Shown piece by piece: positions 1 through 6,169 of a stretch of DNA of 9,416 bases. The DNA lies in NCBI RefSeq assembly GCF_051967575.1, contig NZ_JBQCJW010000056.1:1-9416 (forward strand), read 5' to 3'. The first letter of the stretch is position 1, and each line of letters begins with the position of its first letter. The DNA comes from Solibacillus silvestris_B. Lineage in GTDB: Bacteria; Bacillota; Bacilli; Bacillales_A; Planococcaceae. A program made the position numbers and the translations under genes. The notes beneath the pieces are model-generated. The model saw nothing but the letters and a program-made list of their open reading frames with translations. It did no database searches and was not told the origin of the DNA.

Positions 1-335
1 GTGGAACAATCCGTTCGGGATGTTGCCCCAAGAAAAAACTTAGGCAGAATGTGTCCGAAAATTTGACGTAGATCCACAAATTCCCGCTGCTCCGGGGCGC
101 TTTTAAATGGAAGCCACTCGATTAATGCCTTTTTGCGATAATAGTCATAGACGAGATTTCGCGCGACTTGCCTTGTATATTTTTGATAATTATCGATTTT
201 AGCCAAGTTTGTTTTGTAGATCCGCAAAAAGGTATCTTGCGTTAAATCTTCGGCTAATTGCGCATTCGACACCATATAGCGTATGTATTGATAGGTTTTG
301 TGAAAATGCTGCTCATACAGCTCATCAAAATCCAT
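1..335 (-). CDS. ECF-type RNA polymerase sigma factor, N-terminal part (truncated by window edge)
   Basis: An open frame starts at ATG 335 and runs off the left edge after 111 codons without a stop. The start follows a GAGAGGTG ribosome binding site. The first ~75 residues match sigma-70 region 2 of ECF factors: MDFDELYEQHF at the start, the AEDLTQDTFLRIYK helix (about residues 28-41), then a basic ARNLVYDYYRKK stretch (about 58-69) that fits -10 recognition. ECF factors direct RNA polymerase to small regulons, often for cell-envelope stress, and usually sit next to a membrane anti-sigma gene, which here would lie outside the window. The last ~25 codons after LPF do not look like a normal linker into region 4, and a +1 shift near a GGGG run gives an alternative reading, so a frameshift is possible. 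The ECF identity is well supported; the subgroup is not. Confidence 0.85.
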   Translation of the reverse strand, partial: MDFDELYEQHFHKTYQYIRYMVSNAQLAEDLTQDTFLRIYKTNLAKIDNYQKYTRQVARNLVYDYYRKKALIEWLPFKSAPEQREFVDLRQIFGHILPKFFLGATSRTDCS

Positions 336-391
336 GTCCGTCACCTCTCTTATTTATAAAGACGAATAAAGATTAAAAATATGTAAAAAAT

Positions 392-417
392 GTCGGCTAT
401 TTTTAAAACTTTTTCCA
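392..417 (-). promoter_or_regulatory. Candidate ECF-sigma promoter for the sigma factor gene
   Basis: On the minus strand TGGAAA (412-417) is followed after 16 bp by CGAC (392-395). This resembles the TGaAAC / CGWC layout of Bacillus ECF promoters, although the AAC of the -35 is not exact. It lies about 57 bp before the sigma factor start codon. If real, it suggests autoregulation, which is usual for this family. Confidence 0.35.
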
Positions 418-425
418 AATAAGCT

Positions 426-460
426 TTTTGCGGTCAGGCTTCTGGCAAATGCCCGCAAAA
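426..460. repeat. Imperfect hairpin between the deoxyribosyltransferase terminator and the ECF promoter
   Basis: TTTTGCGG (426-433) pairs with CCGCAAAA (453-460) across a 19-base loop. It directly follows the terminator of the upstream minus-strand unit and precedes the candidate ECF promoter. It may help insulate the two transcription units, but there is no clear T-tract on either strand. Confidence 0.35.
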
Positions 461-496
461 TTAAAACAAGCTGTATTCCTATAAAGAAATACAGCT
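461..496 (-). terminator. Rho-independent terminator of the DUF1648/deoxyribosyltransferase unit
   Basis: A 9-bp stem, AGCTGTATT (469-477) with AATACAGCT (488-496), encloses a 10-base loop. Read on the minus strand it is followed by the T-rich run TTGTTTTAATTTT. It sits 13 bases after the stop codon of the deoxyribosyltransferase-like gene. Confidence 0.75.
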
Positions 497-509
497 ACGT
501 TCCATCGAT

Positions 510-989
510 TTACTTGTGCAGCGCTCTCACTTGCTCGACAGCTTCCCCGACTGTCGAAACGATTGCGCCATTTTGTTTAATCAGGCCAACAACGAATAAA
601 TTGCGGTAAATAAACTGGTTTTCCGTGCCGTCTTCTATGAGTGCGTCGATCTTTTTAGAGTTTGTCCGCCCCAACTGTCTCACATCTGAAAATAATGCGA
701 TGATCGGTCTGTTCAACATGGAAAACGCGCCAATTTCAGCAGCTACACCTGAATCGATTTCCACTCCGTCGATTACTGCAATTAATACATCGCTTTCCTT
801 CAAACTCGATAAATCCGCTTCGGCAATCGCTAAACTGTTTGCATATGCATTTTTGTCGTTGATTGCATCGTTTTCCTGCGGTACATATAATTCGATTGAA
901 GGAATTGCCGCGCGGATTTCGCGTGCCAGCAATTCATTTACATAGCGGTCTCCGATTGAAAATAATCCATTTGCTAAATATGCTTTCAT
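510..989 (-). CDS. Nucleoside 2-deoxyribosyltransferase-like protein
   Basis: A 159-residue protein of the nucleoside 2-deoxyribosyltransferase fold (PF05014). Known members cleave or exchange the glycosidic bond of 2'-deoxynucleosides in purine and pyrimidine salvage. Motifs seen: YLANGLFS-GDR at residues 4-15, and the active-site block DGVEIDSGVAAEIG at 74-87. In that block Asp79 and Glu85 have the six-residue spacing of the catalytic Asp and nucleophilic Glu of characterised enzymes. NLFVVG at 130-135 is the usual C-terminal Asn block. The frame opens earlier at ATG 1007, which overlaps the upstream stop as ATGA. I chose ATG 989 because GAGGGG lies 7 bases before it and YLANGLFS then falls at the N terminus, as in homologues. 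It is the second gene of a unit with the DUF1648 gene. Exact substrate is unknown; a related hydrolase is possible. Confidence 0.85.
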   Translation of the reverse strand: MKAYLANGLFSIGDRYVNELLAREIRAAIPSIELYVPQENDAINDKNAYANSLAIAEADLSSLKESDVLIAVIDGVEIDSGVAAEIGAFSMLNRPIIALFSDVRQLGRTNSKKIDALIEDGTENQFIYRNLFVVGLIKQNGAIVSTVGEAVEQVRALHK

Positions 990-1003
990 GTTCAAACCCC
1001 TCA

Positions 1004-1504
1004 TCATTTAATTTTCATTATTTTTACGATTTTCCAAATGAGCACGATAAACAGCGCGATCATAATGGCAAAGAACGGCCAGCCAATCGAGGCTTCATCG
1101 CCTAATGCTATATCGATTGTGCGGTAAACGATATACGCAAATAATACATTAATTATATTGCGCATATAATTCAATGTTTGGCGACTATTTGTGTAAAAAG
1201 CTTCAATATTCGATTCATTTAATCTTTCCGGATAATTATGCGTTTCCGGGAATTTCTCCAAAATCATTAAAAAAAGCTGCATCCCGATGGCGATACCCGG
1301 CAAAATCAGCAGCTCCAGTTTCGAGCCAAAGCGATCAACATTGCCGCTGCCGTCAAAATGGGCGGGCACTTTATTCGGTAAGTCGCCCCAGTTCACGGCA
1401 AGTATCGACAGCATTGCCGCTAAAGCAATATAGCCGCCGATATCCATCAGCCATTCGGATTTCGTCTTTGGAATATGGATTTTCGGACGTTTCGTAAAAC
1501 TCAT
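1004..1504 (-). CDS. DUF1648 domain membrane protein
   Basis: A 166-residue integral membrane protein with about four predicted transmembrane helices (roughly residues 18-37, 63-83, 112-132 and 142-162). Between helices 1 and 2 is the DUF1648 signature (PF07853) LPNKVPAHF-DGSG-VDRFGSK at 42-62. This motif occurs in many Firmicute membrane proteins, including SdpI-type immunity proteins, but DUF1648 alone does not establish that role and the biochemical function is unknown. The start at 1504 follows AAAGGTTGG. The stop TGA at 1004-1006 is 14 bp before the preferred start of the deoxyribosyltransferase gene, so the two are almost certainly co-transcribed. Nothing visible explains a functional link between them. 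Confidence 0.8.
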   Translation of the reverse strand: MSFTKRPKIHIPKTKSEWLMDIGGYIALAAMLSILAVNWGDLPNKVPAHFDGSGNVDRFGSKLELLILPGIAIGMQLFLMILEKFPETHNYPERLNESNIEAFYTNSRQTLNYMRNIINVLFAYIVYRTIDIALGDEASIGWPFFAIMIALFIVLIWKIVKIMKIK

Positions 1505-1711
1505 TTTTACACCAACCTTTAATTTTCTTCCCCCGATGAATTTTTAGTGCGTGCTGCAAAAGATGGGGCAATATCATTTTTGCTGTAATTCCATATTGCC
1601 GTTTGCAAATTTAGCGACAACAAAATTGCCAATTCAATGCTTTATACAATCCAAAAAAGTCATAATCGGCTATACTTGAATTTACCAATCCTATTGATAG
1701 GAGAACGACTT
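1505..1711. other. Divergent intergenic region between the DUF1648 unit and the DedA gene
   Basis: These 207 bp must hold both promoters, but neither is clear. On the plus strand a TATACT at 1671-1676 could be a -10 box for the DedA gene, although no good -35 stands 16-18 bp upstream. An inverted repeat GGCAATAT (1567-1574) / ATATTGCC (1593-1600) with an 18-base gap could be an operator or chance. No open frame here has a ribosome binding site. Confidence 0.4.
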
Positions 1712-2362
1712 ATGCTATTAGACATCATTCAATTTCTACGCGAAATCGATCAGCTTATTTTTCATTACATAAAAGAGCTCGGCAACTATATTTATTTGCT
1801 TATTTTTGCAGTCGTGTTCACAAAAACAGCCTTTGTTATTTTAACGTTTCTACCAGGCGACAGCACAGTGTTCACAAGCGGAACCCTGGCGGCAATCGGG
1901 AAGCTCGATTTAATGATGCTTTTCATTATCTTTATTTTTGCCACGGCATTGGCAGATAGCAATAATTACTACATCGGCAAAATGTTCCGGAAAATTCCTC
2001 CTAAGCGAAACTTTTTGATGCGCATCATTTCAAAGCAAGCAACGGAAAAAGCGCATCAGTTTTTGATCGATTATGACCGGGTTGCCATTACATTTTCGCG
2101 CTTTGTTCCACTCATGCGCACGATGACTCCTTTTATTTCGGGCTATACCGGCTTTTCATATTGGAAATTCCTCCGCTATAACTTTATTGGTGCGGTGCTT
2201 TGGACTTCCGTATGGCTGATCACTGGCTTTCTGCTTGGCAATATTCAGTGGGTTGAGGACAATCTCGTGCTGACACTCGGCATCATCACTGTATTTGTCT
2301 TTGGCTTTACGGGCATTGCCTATATAAAGCAATTCAAGAAGAAACGGGATCTCACTGTTTAG
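1712..2362 (+). CDS. DedA family (SNARE-associated, VTT domain) membrane protein with Glu-to-Lys substitution
   Basis: A 216-residue polytopic membrane protein. DedA proteins are transporters or flippases; some move undecaprenyl phosphate or phosphatidylethanolamine across the membrane, and E. coli YqjA/YghB support proton-dependent tolerance. Motifs seen: FLPGDS at 46-51, then FSRFVPLMRTMTPFISGYTG (128-147) with Arg130 and Arg136, and YNFIGAVLW at 156-164. Asp50, Arg130 and Arg136 match the essential Asp51, Arg130 and Arg136 of YqjA. The matching Glu39 position is Lys38 here (FTKTAFVIL instead of the usual F-ETGLVV), and two neighbouring family residues (Gly, Pro) also differ. The start is ATG 1712 because GATAGGAG lies 8 bases before it; an in-frame ATG at 1637 has no such site. 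It is transcribed alone, divergently from the DUF1648 unit. The substrate is unknown. Confidence 0.9.
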   Translation: MLLDIIQFLREIDQLIFHYIKELGNYIYLLIFAVVFTKTAFVILTFLPGDSTVFTSGTLAAIGKLDLMMLFIIFIFATALADSNNYYIGKMFRKIPPKRNFLMRIISKQATEKAHQFLIDYDRVAITFSRFVPLMRTMTPFISGYTGFSYWKFLRYNFIGAVLWTSVWLITGFLLGNIQWVEDNLVLTLGIITVFVFGFTGIAYIKQFKKKRDLTV

Positions 2363-2363
2363 C

Positions 2364-2395
2364 TGAATCATTTTATGCGCAAATGAAATGATTCA
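2364..2395 (+). terminator. Hairpin after the DedA gene, weak terminator
   Basis: TGAATCATTT (2364-2373) pairs with AAATGATTCA (2386-2395) around a 12-base loop, starting 2 bases after the DedA stop codon. The sequence after it is A-rich rather than T-rich, so it may stabilise the 3' end more than terminate. The following 100 bases up to the next terminator hold nothing recognisable. Confidence 0.45.
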
Positions 2396-2498
2396 AACAC
2401 ATCAAATTTGTGCCCCTTTATGTATGTGGTCAATCAGCTGGCTGCAGCCCTCTTTTATCATATAGAACAAAATGCCCGAATTCAATTGAATGCGCACG

Positions 2499-2539
2499 AA
2501 AAAGCCTAAAGTTCCACAACCGGCGGATCTTTAGGCTTT
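2499..2539 (-). terminator. Rho-independent terminator of the PadR gene
   Basis: An 11-bp perfect stem, AAAGCCTAAAG (2501-2511) with CTTTAGGCTTT (2529-2539), encloses a 17-base loop. On the minus strand the stem ends in TTTTTCG. It begins right after the PadR stop codon. Confidence 0.85.
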
Positions 2540-2541
2540 CA

Positions 2542-3084
2542 TTAAATCTGCTCATTTTTCAATTTCTCAATAACGGTTGCAAGCCAATCGATATCCAGCT
2601 TATAACTGCTGTCATAATAAGAGGCAAAAACTTCTACCACTTCCTTCGTTGACCCTTCAACATGAAGCTTTGCATGAATATCCTTTATGTTTGCAAGTTT
2701 TGAATGAATCGCATCAATTTTATGCTCTAGAATTTCGATGACTTTTTTTCGGTCCACATGATGAATGAAAATTAATCCAATTAGCATTTCCTGCAATTTA
2801 TTCGCCTTTTCAAATAGCGTGTAAATTTTTTTCGGCAGCTCCTTGCGACCGCTTTCGGTAATCGCAAACACTTGCTTGTCCGGACGATTGTCTTCCTTTA
2901 TAACTTCGACAGATTCGATAAATCCTTGCTTCGATAATGATTCAAAATGATAATAAAGTTTACTCTCTGTTAGTCCAGCGAGCTTGTCAAAAGGCACAGG
3001 CTTGGCAAGCTCCTTTTTTAATTTATAAGGATAATTGTTTCCTTCGATTAACTTGCTTAAAATATAAATCTGAATTGACATCAT
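2542..3084 (-). CDS. PadR family transcriptional regulator
   Basis: A 180-residue protein with the PadR layout. An N-terminal winged helix (about residues 1-83, PF03551) contains ESKLYYHFESLSKQGFIES (40-58) as recognition helix and wing start, and QVFAITESGRKEL (71-83) as the wing end. A C-terminal helical dimerisation region (about 85-180) resembles the Vir_act_alpha_C domain. PadR proteins are usually ligand-responsive repressors of a neighbouring efflux or detoxification gene. The start is at one of two tandem ATGs (3084 or 3081), both behind AGGGG. The YhgE/Pip-like gene lies upstream on the same strand, ending 89 bp before this start. An inverted repeat lies 20 bp upstream of this gene and a related palindrome sits in the YhgE-like promoter, which supports auto- and target repression. 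The ligand is unknown. Confidence 0.9.
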   Translation of the reverse strand: MMSIQIYILSKLIEGNNYPYKLKKELAKPVPFDKLAGLTESKLYYHFESLSKQGFIESVEVIKEDNRPDKQVFAITESGRKELPKKIYTLFEKANKLQEMLIGLIFIHHVDRKKVIEILEHKIDAIHSKLANIKDIHAKLHVEGSTKEVVEVFASYYDSSYKLDIDWLATVIEKLKNEQI

Positions 3085-3103
3085 TCAACGTCCCCTATTT
3101 TCG

Positions 3104-3120
3104 AGTAATCACCTATTACT
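3104..3120. promoter_or_regulatory. Candidate PadR autoregulatory operator
   Basis: AGTAAT (3104-3109) and ATTACT (3115-3120) form a perfect inverted repeat with a 5-base centre, 20 bp upstream of the PadR start codon. Its half-site differs by one base from the AGTACT half-sites of the palindrome in front of the YhgE/Pip-like gene. A weak promoter (TTTACT-17-TAATAG on the minus strand) would overlap it. Confidence 0.45.
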
Positions 3121-3152
3121 AAGAAAGCTTCAACCAGTAAAATGATTGAAGC
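3121..3152 (-). terminator. Hairpin between the YhgE/Pip-like gene and the PadR gene
   Basis: GCTTCAA (3127-3133) pairs with TTGAAGC (3146-3152) around a 12-base loop. On the minus strand it is followed by TTTCTTAG, a weak T-tract, and it lies just after the YhgE/Pip-like gene. It probably attenuates read-through into the PadR gene, with some transcripts continuing. Confidence 0.5.
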
Positions 3153-3173
3153 CCTTCTTTTATAGTAGCAGAA

Positions 3174-4358
3174 TTAAACCGTAATTTCAGCTGTGTTTTT
3201 TTGCGTTGCCGGTTCAGCAGTTGGCTCTGTAACGGGCAGCGGCTTATGGAAGAACGATACGATTAAAATATTGATCAGCATCGCACCTCCGCCGACCGCA
3301 GCTAATCCCCATAGGAATGGTGCTGGGCTGATAGAGCCGAACATGATGGCAAAATATGATTGTACCGAATGATACATCGGCGTAATATAGCTGAACCATT
3401 CATATGGCAAATACATCATATCGCGTGGCATCGTCGCTCCATTTGCGATTGTCTGCATTAGAAGGATAGGGATATTCAGCACCATACCGCCCTCGCCCAA
3501 TAAGAAAATCATAATCGCACATACATTAAATGCGGCCATATACATAAGTACTTGCTGTGCGGCAATTGGCAGCAATAGCGATAATTCCACATCTGTAATA
3601 GAAAACACGATCGATAAAGCTGCAATTGTCGATAATACAGCAATTAATAAAGCTGTACCTTGCACGAAGACGAAAAGTTTCGTTTTGCTTGCTTTCCCGC
3701 GGCTTGCTTTAAATGAACCGACCAATTGCATTGCAGCGATCATCGCTCCAACATAACCAGCCATCGTTAAAAACATCGGCAGCATATTATTATGCATGCC
3801 ATCCGGAACATCATTTATCACCACATAGTTGCCTACATAGCTGTTTTCGATTTGAGATGAAATTTCCGCTGCCTGCTCTTGCGGCACATTGAAATTCATT
3901 AATACCCCTTGTGCAGTTTGCTGCGAGAAACTTGCGCTCAATTGCTTATTGATTTCTGTGACTACCGAAGACATTGCGGAAGATACCATTGTTGCAGATG
4001 CTTCATTGACCGTGAAGTCAATATTCGCTGTCGCCCCGCTTTGTGCATTTTCAGAGAAACTTTCCGGAATGTGAATGACAAGCGCCAATTCGTTTTTTTC
4101 CAGTCCCTTCATCGCCGCTTTATTTGTTATATCCGTTTCAATTGTTTTAAACGGCAGACTTTCCGACAACTGGTTTGCGATTTGGCTGCCTGTCTCCCCT
4201 TTATCATCATTAACCAATGCAATTTTTAAATCATCCATATTGCCGGGAAGTGCCGTATAGCCAGGCAAGAAAATACCCAGCATCGCGACCGCATAAAAAA
4301 TACCCATAAAAATGGATGCGATAGCTCCCTTCGTTTTTAAAAACTGTGTAAATTTCAT
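3174..4358 (-). CDS. YhgE/Pip-like ABC-2-type membrane protein
   Basis: A 394-residue membrane protein with the YhgE/Pip or ABC-2 permease plan. It has one N-terminal transmembrane helix (about 11-31), a large extracytoplasmic domain (about 35-190), then a C-terminal membrane block of about five helices (roughly 192-213, 229-252, 262-287, 290-307, 348-370). The loop NGATMPRDMMYLPYEWFSYI (306-325) followed by TPMYH resembles the conserved extracellular segment before the last helix of this class. No nucleotide-binding domain is encoded here or next door, so it is either an exporter with a distant ATPase or a non-ABC envelope protein. Lactococcal Pip of this broad family is a phage adsorption factor. 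A Pro/Thr/Glu-rich tail (371-394) ends it. The start at 4358 follows GAGAGGAA. It has its own promoter and an operator-like palindrome; the PadR protein encoded downstream is its likely repressor. Confidence 0.75.
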   Translation of the reverse strand: MKFTQFLKTKGAIASIFMGIFYAVAMLGIFLPGYTALPGNMDDLKIALVNDDKGETGSQIANQLSESLPFKTIETDITNKAAMKGLEKNELALVIHIPESFSENAQSGATANIDFTVNEASATMVSSAMSSVVTEINKQLSASFSQQTAQGVLMNFNVPQEQAAEISSQIENSYVGNYVVINDVPDGMHNNMLPMFLTMAGYVGAMIAAMQLVGSFKASRGKASKTKLFVFVQGTALLIAVLSTIAALSIVFSITDVELSLLLPIAAQQVLMYMAAFNVCAIMIFLLGEGGMVLNIPILLMQTIANGATMPRDMMYLPYEWFSYITPMYHSVQSYFAIMFGSISPAPFLWGLAAVGGGAMLINILIVSFFHKPLPVTEPTAEPATQKNTAEITV

Positions 4359-4392
4359 ATTGTTATTCCTCTCTATGTTCAGCTTTCATAAA

Positions 4393-4412
4393 AGTACTTT
4401 AATTAGAGTACT
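4393..4412. promoter_or_regulatory. Palindromic operator in front of the YhgE/Pip-like gene
   Basis: AGTACT-N8-AGTACT: both halves are exact and the centre TTAATTAG also pairs except at one position pair, making a near-perfect 20-bp palindrome. It contains two smaller perfect palindromes, AAAGTACTTT (4391-4400) and GAGTACTC (4406-4413), with centres 14 bp apart. It begins about 5 bp after the predicted transcription start, a position suited to repression. The neighbouring PadR protein is the obvious candidate ligand-binding repressor. Confidence 0.7.
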
Positions 4413-4423
4413 CGACTCAAACC

Positions 4424-4452
4424 ATATTACAATAGCACAATAATAATGTAAA
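4424..4452 (-). promoter_or_regulatory. SigA-type promoter of the YhgE/Pip-like gene
   Basis: On the minus strand TTTACA (4447-4452), a 17-bp spacer and TAATAT (4424-4429) form a good vegetative promoter. The predicted start is near 4417, giving a leader of about 60 bases that contains the palindrome. Confidence 0.75.
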
Positions 4453-4475
4453 GTGAAAAGTGCCTATTTTTTTGC

Positions 4476-4518
4476 ATACAAAAAGCGCGAAAAAACATCC
4501 ATTGATTTTCGCGCTTTT
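4476..4518 (-). terminator. Strong rho-independent terminator of the peptidase/CheW unit
   Basis: A 13-bp perfect stem, AAAAGCGCGAAAA (4481-4493) with TTTTCGCGCTTTT (4506-4518), encloses a 12-base loop and runs on the minus strand into TTTTTGTATGC. It starts 4 bases after the CheW stop codon. Confidence 0.9.
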
Positions 4519-4522
4519 GCCA

Positions 4523-5011
4523 TTATTCGTTTACATGTTCTTTTTCATTTTCCAGCATTTTGTGCAAATAATCGATAATTTCGCGCATTCCTTCCAATGA
4601 ATGGATAAGAATGCTTGGATCAACACAGGAAATCATTCGATCCTCCAAATTTGCCACCGCTGTAAAATATTTCGTTTTTTCATAATTGACAAGGCCCATT
4701 TGCTTTAAAATGCCTTCTTCAAAATCAATAATTTCCTTCGCATCCGCTACTAATAATCCGTAATTGATAATATCTGTCTTCAATACGATTACTTTGGATG
4801 TTGCGGTATTCGTCGGACGATTGTATAAAATGGACTGAAAATCAATGACCGGTGTGAGCTCCCCGCGAATCCGCGTAAAACCGAGCAAATATTTCGGCAA
4901 ATGCGGGATCGGTGTCACCCGTTCCAGCTTTTCAATTGATACTACTTGATCAATAGGTACGGCATACTCTTCCGTGCCACATAAAAATACGACCGCTTTT
5001 TCAAAACCCAT
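4523..5011 (-). CDS. Orphan CheW-domain protein
   Basis: A 162-residue single CheW domain (PF01584). CheW couples chemoreceptors to the kinase CheA. The signature region is LPKYLLGFTRIRGELTPVID (38-57); it keeps the Arg-Gly of the usual G-x-x-N-L-R-G motif, but the Asn is Arg. The domain covers about residues 3-145, and the remaining tail REIIDYLHKMLENEKEHVNE (143-162) is an acidic, helical extension slightly longer than a minimal CheW. No cheA, receptor or response regulator lies nearby. It is 11 bp downstream of the M20 peptidase gene, with AGAGGTGA as ribosome binding site, so it is translated from the same message. It could be an accessory chemotaxis adaptor or a receptor-like regulator; no receiver domain is fused, so it is not CheV. 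Confidence 0.85.
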   Translation of the reverse strand: MGFEKAVVFLCGTEEYAVPIDQVVSIEKLERVTPIPHLPKYLLGFTRIRGELTPVIDFQSILYNRPTNTATSKVIVLKTDIINYGLLVADAKEIIDFEEGILKQMGLVNYEKTKYFTAVANLEDRMISCVDPSILIHSLEGMREIIDYLHKMLENEKEHVNE

Positions 5012-5022
5012 ATGTTCACCTC

Positions 5023-6132
5023 TTATTTAGTCGTTTGCATAATGATTGCTTCTAATAAATCGGCTAACTTTTCAAGCTCTTCAATCGGCATTCTTTCATT
5101 TGTTGTATGAATTTCCTCATACCCGACAGATAAGTTCACTGTCGGGATGCCAAAACCTGCAATGACGTTCGCATCACTGCCCCCGCCTGATACACCTAGC
5201 TGCGGCGTGCGGCCGACTGCTTCCACAGCCGCCTTTGCGATTTTTACAACTTGATCTTCTTCTGTTGCGCGGAAGCCAGGATACATGAGCTTCACTTCTA
5301 CTTCCGCACGTGCGCCATATTGTTGTGCAACACGCTCAAATGTTTCTTTCATATGTGCTGTTTGTGCATGCAGCTTCGATTCGTCAATGGAGCGGGCTTC
5401 GGCAAGTATTGTCACTTCATCACATACGATATTAGTTGCCTGTCCACCTTCGAAGCGGCCGATATTCGCTGTTGTTTCCTCATCCAGGCGGCCAAGCTTC
5501 ATTTGTGCAACCGCTTTTGCAGCTACTGTAATCGCTGAAATCCCCTTTTCGGGCGCTACACCGGCATGCGCTGTTTTGCCGATGACTTTAGTCAATACTT
5601 TCGCTTGGAAAGGCGCCGCAACAACAATGCCTCCCACTTTGCCATCACTATCAACAGCATATCCGTATTTTGCGATAATTGTCGATGGATCCAATTCTTT
5701 CGCGCCGACTAGACCACTTTCTTCGCCGGCAGTAATGATGAATTGAATCGTACCATGCGCAATATTCTTTTCTTTCAAACGACGGGCCATTTCAAACAAT
5801 GCCGCGATGCCCGCTTTATCGTCTGCACCTAAAATCGTTGTGCCGTCCGAATATATATAGCCATCTTCGCGGACTTCAGGTTTAATCCCTTTTCCCGGTA
5901 CGACTGTGTCCATATGTACTGTAAAATAAATCGGCTCAATCGCGTCGTCACCTTTCAATGTTGCGATAATATTGCCTGCACCGTGGCCATTGCGTGTATG
6001 TGCATCGTCCTGCAAAACATCAAAACCCATCTGTTGCAATTTTTCGACTAATACAGGCGCAATCAATTCCTCATGCTTTGTTTCAGAATCAATTTGCACC
6101 AACTGTAAAAACTCATCTACTAAACGACTCAT
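5023..6132 (-). CDS. M20 family zinc metallopeptidase, YqjE/peptidase T-like
   Basis: A 369-residue cytosolic di-zinc aminopeptidase-type enzyme, full length for this family and resembling B. subtilis YqjE and PepT-like tripeptidases. Metal and catalytic residues are all visible: His73 and Asp75 in HMDT, Asp104 in LGADDKAG (101-108), the catalytic pair Glu137-Glu138 in GEESG, Asp161 in AVDSDG, and His342 in EEIHTTNE. The dimerisation (lid) domain lies about 172-290 and contains GKTAHAGVAPEKG (185-197). The probable role is removal of N-terminal residues from small peptides taken up or made by protein turnover. The start at 6132 follows AAAGGAG at 9 bases. It heads a two-gene unit with the CheW gene. 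The actual peptide substrate cannot be read from the sequence. Confidence 0.9.
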   Translation of the reverse strand: MSRLVDEFLQLVQIDSETKHEELIAPVLVEKLQQMGFDVLQDDAHTRNGHGAGNIIATLKGDDAIEPIYFTVHMDTVVPGKGIKPEVREDGYIYSDGTTILGADDKAGIAALFEMARRLKEKNIAHGTIQFIITAGEESGLVGAKELDPSTIIAKYGYAVDSDGKVGGIVVAAPFQAKVLTKVIGKTAHAGVAPEKGISAITVAAKAVAQMKLGRLDEETTANIGRFEGGQATNIVCDEVTILAEARSIDESKLHAQTAHMKETFERVAQQYGARAEVEVKLMYPGFRATEEDQVVKIAKAAVEAVGRTPQLGVSGGGSDANVIAGFGIPTVNLSVGYEEIHTTNERMPIEELEKLADLLEAIIMQTTK

Positions 6133-6169
6133 ATTCCATAACTCCTTTTGGATAGCTAATTTAAGCTTT

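Noticed and set aside
510..1504. DUF1648/deoxyribosyltransferase pair as an SdpI-like immunity or nucleotide-signalling module.
   Set aside because: The membrane protein shows only the DUF1648 motif, no Sdp toxin gene is present, and the enzyme has an ordinary salvage-type active site.
1371..1577. A 68-codon minus-strand frame overlapping the DUF1648 gene start.
   Set aside because: No ribosome binding site, it overlaps the well-supported DUF1648 frame, and its composition is not protein-like.
2480..2491. Perfect 12-bp palindrome ATTCAATTGAAT between the DedA and PadR genes.
   Set aside because: It lies between two convergent gene ends, away from any promoter; an AT-rich palindrome of this size is easily chance.
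2410..2652. An 80-codon plus-strand frame covering the PadR terminator and the end of the PadR gene.
   Set aside because: It runs antisense through a terminator hairpin and the PadR coding region and has no ribosome binding site.
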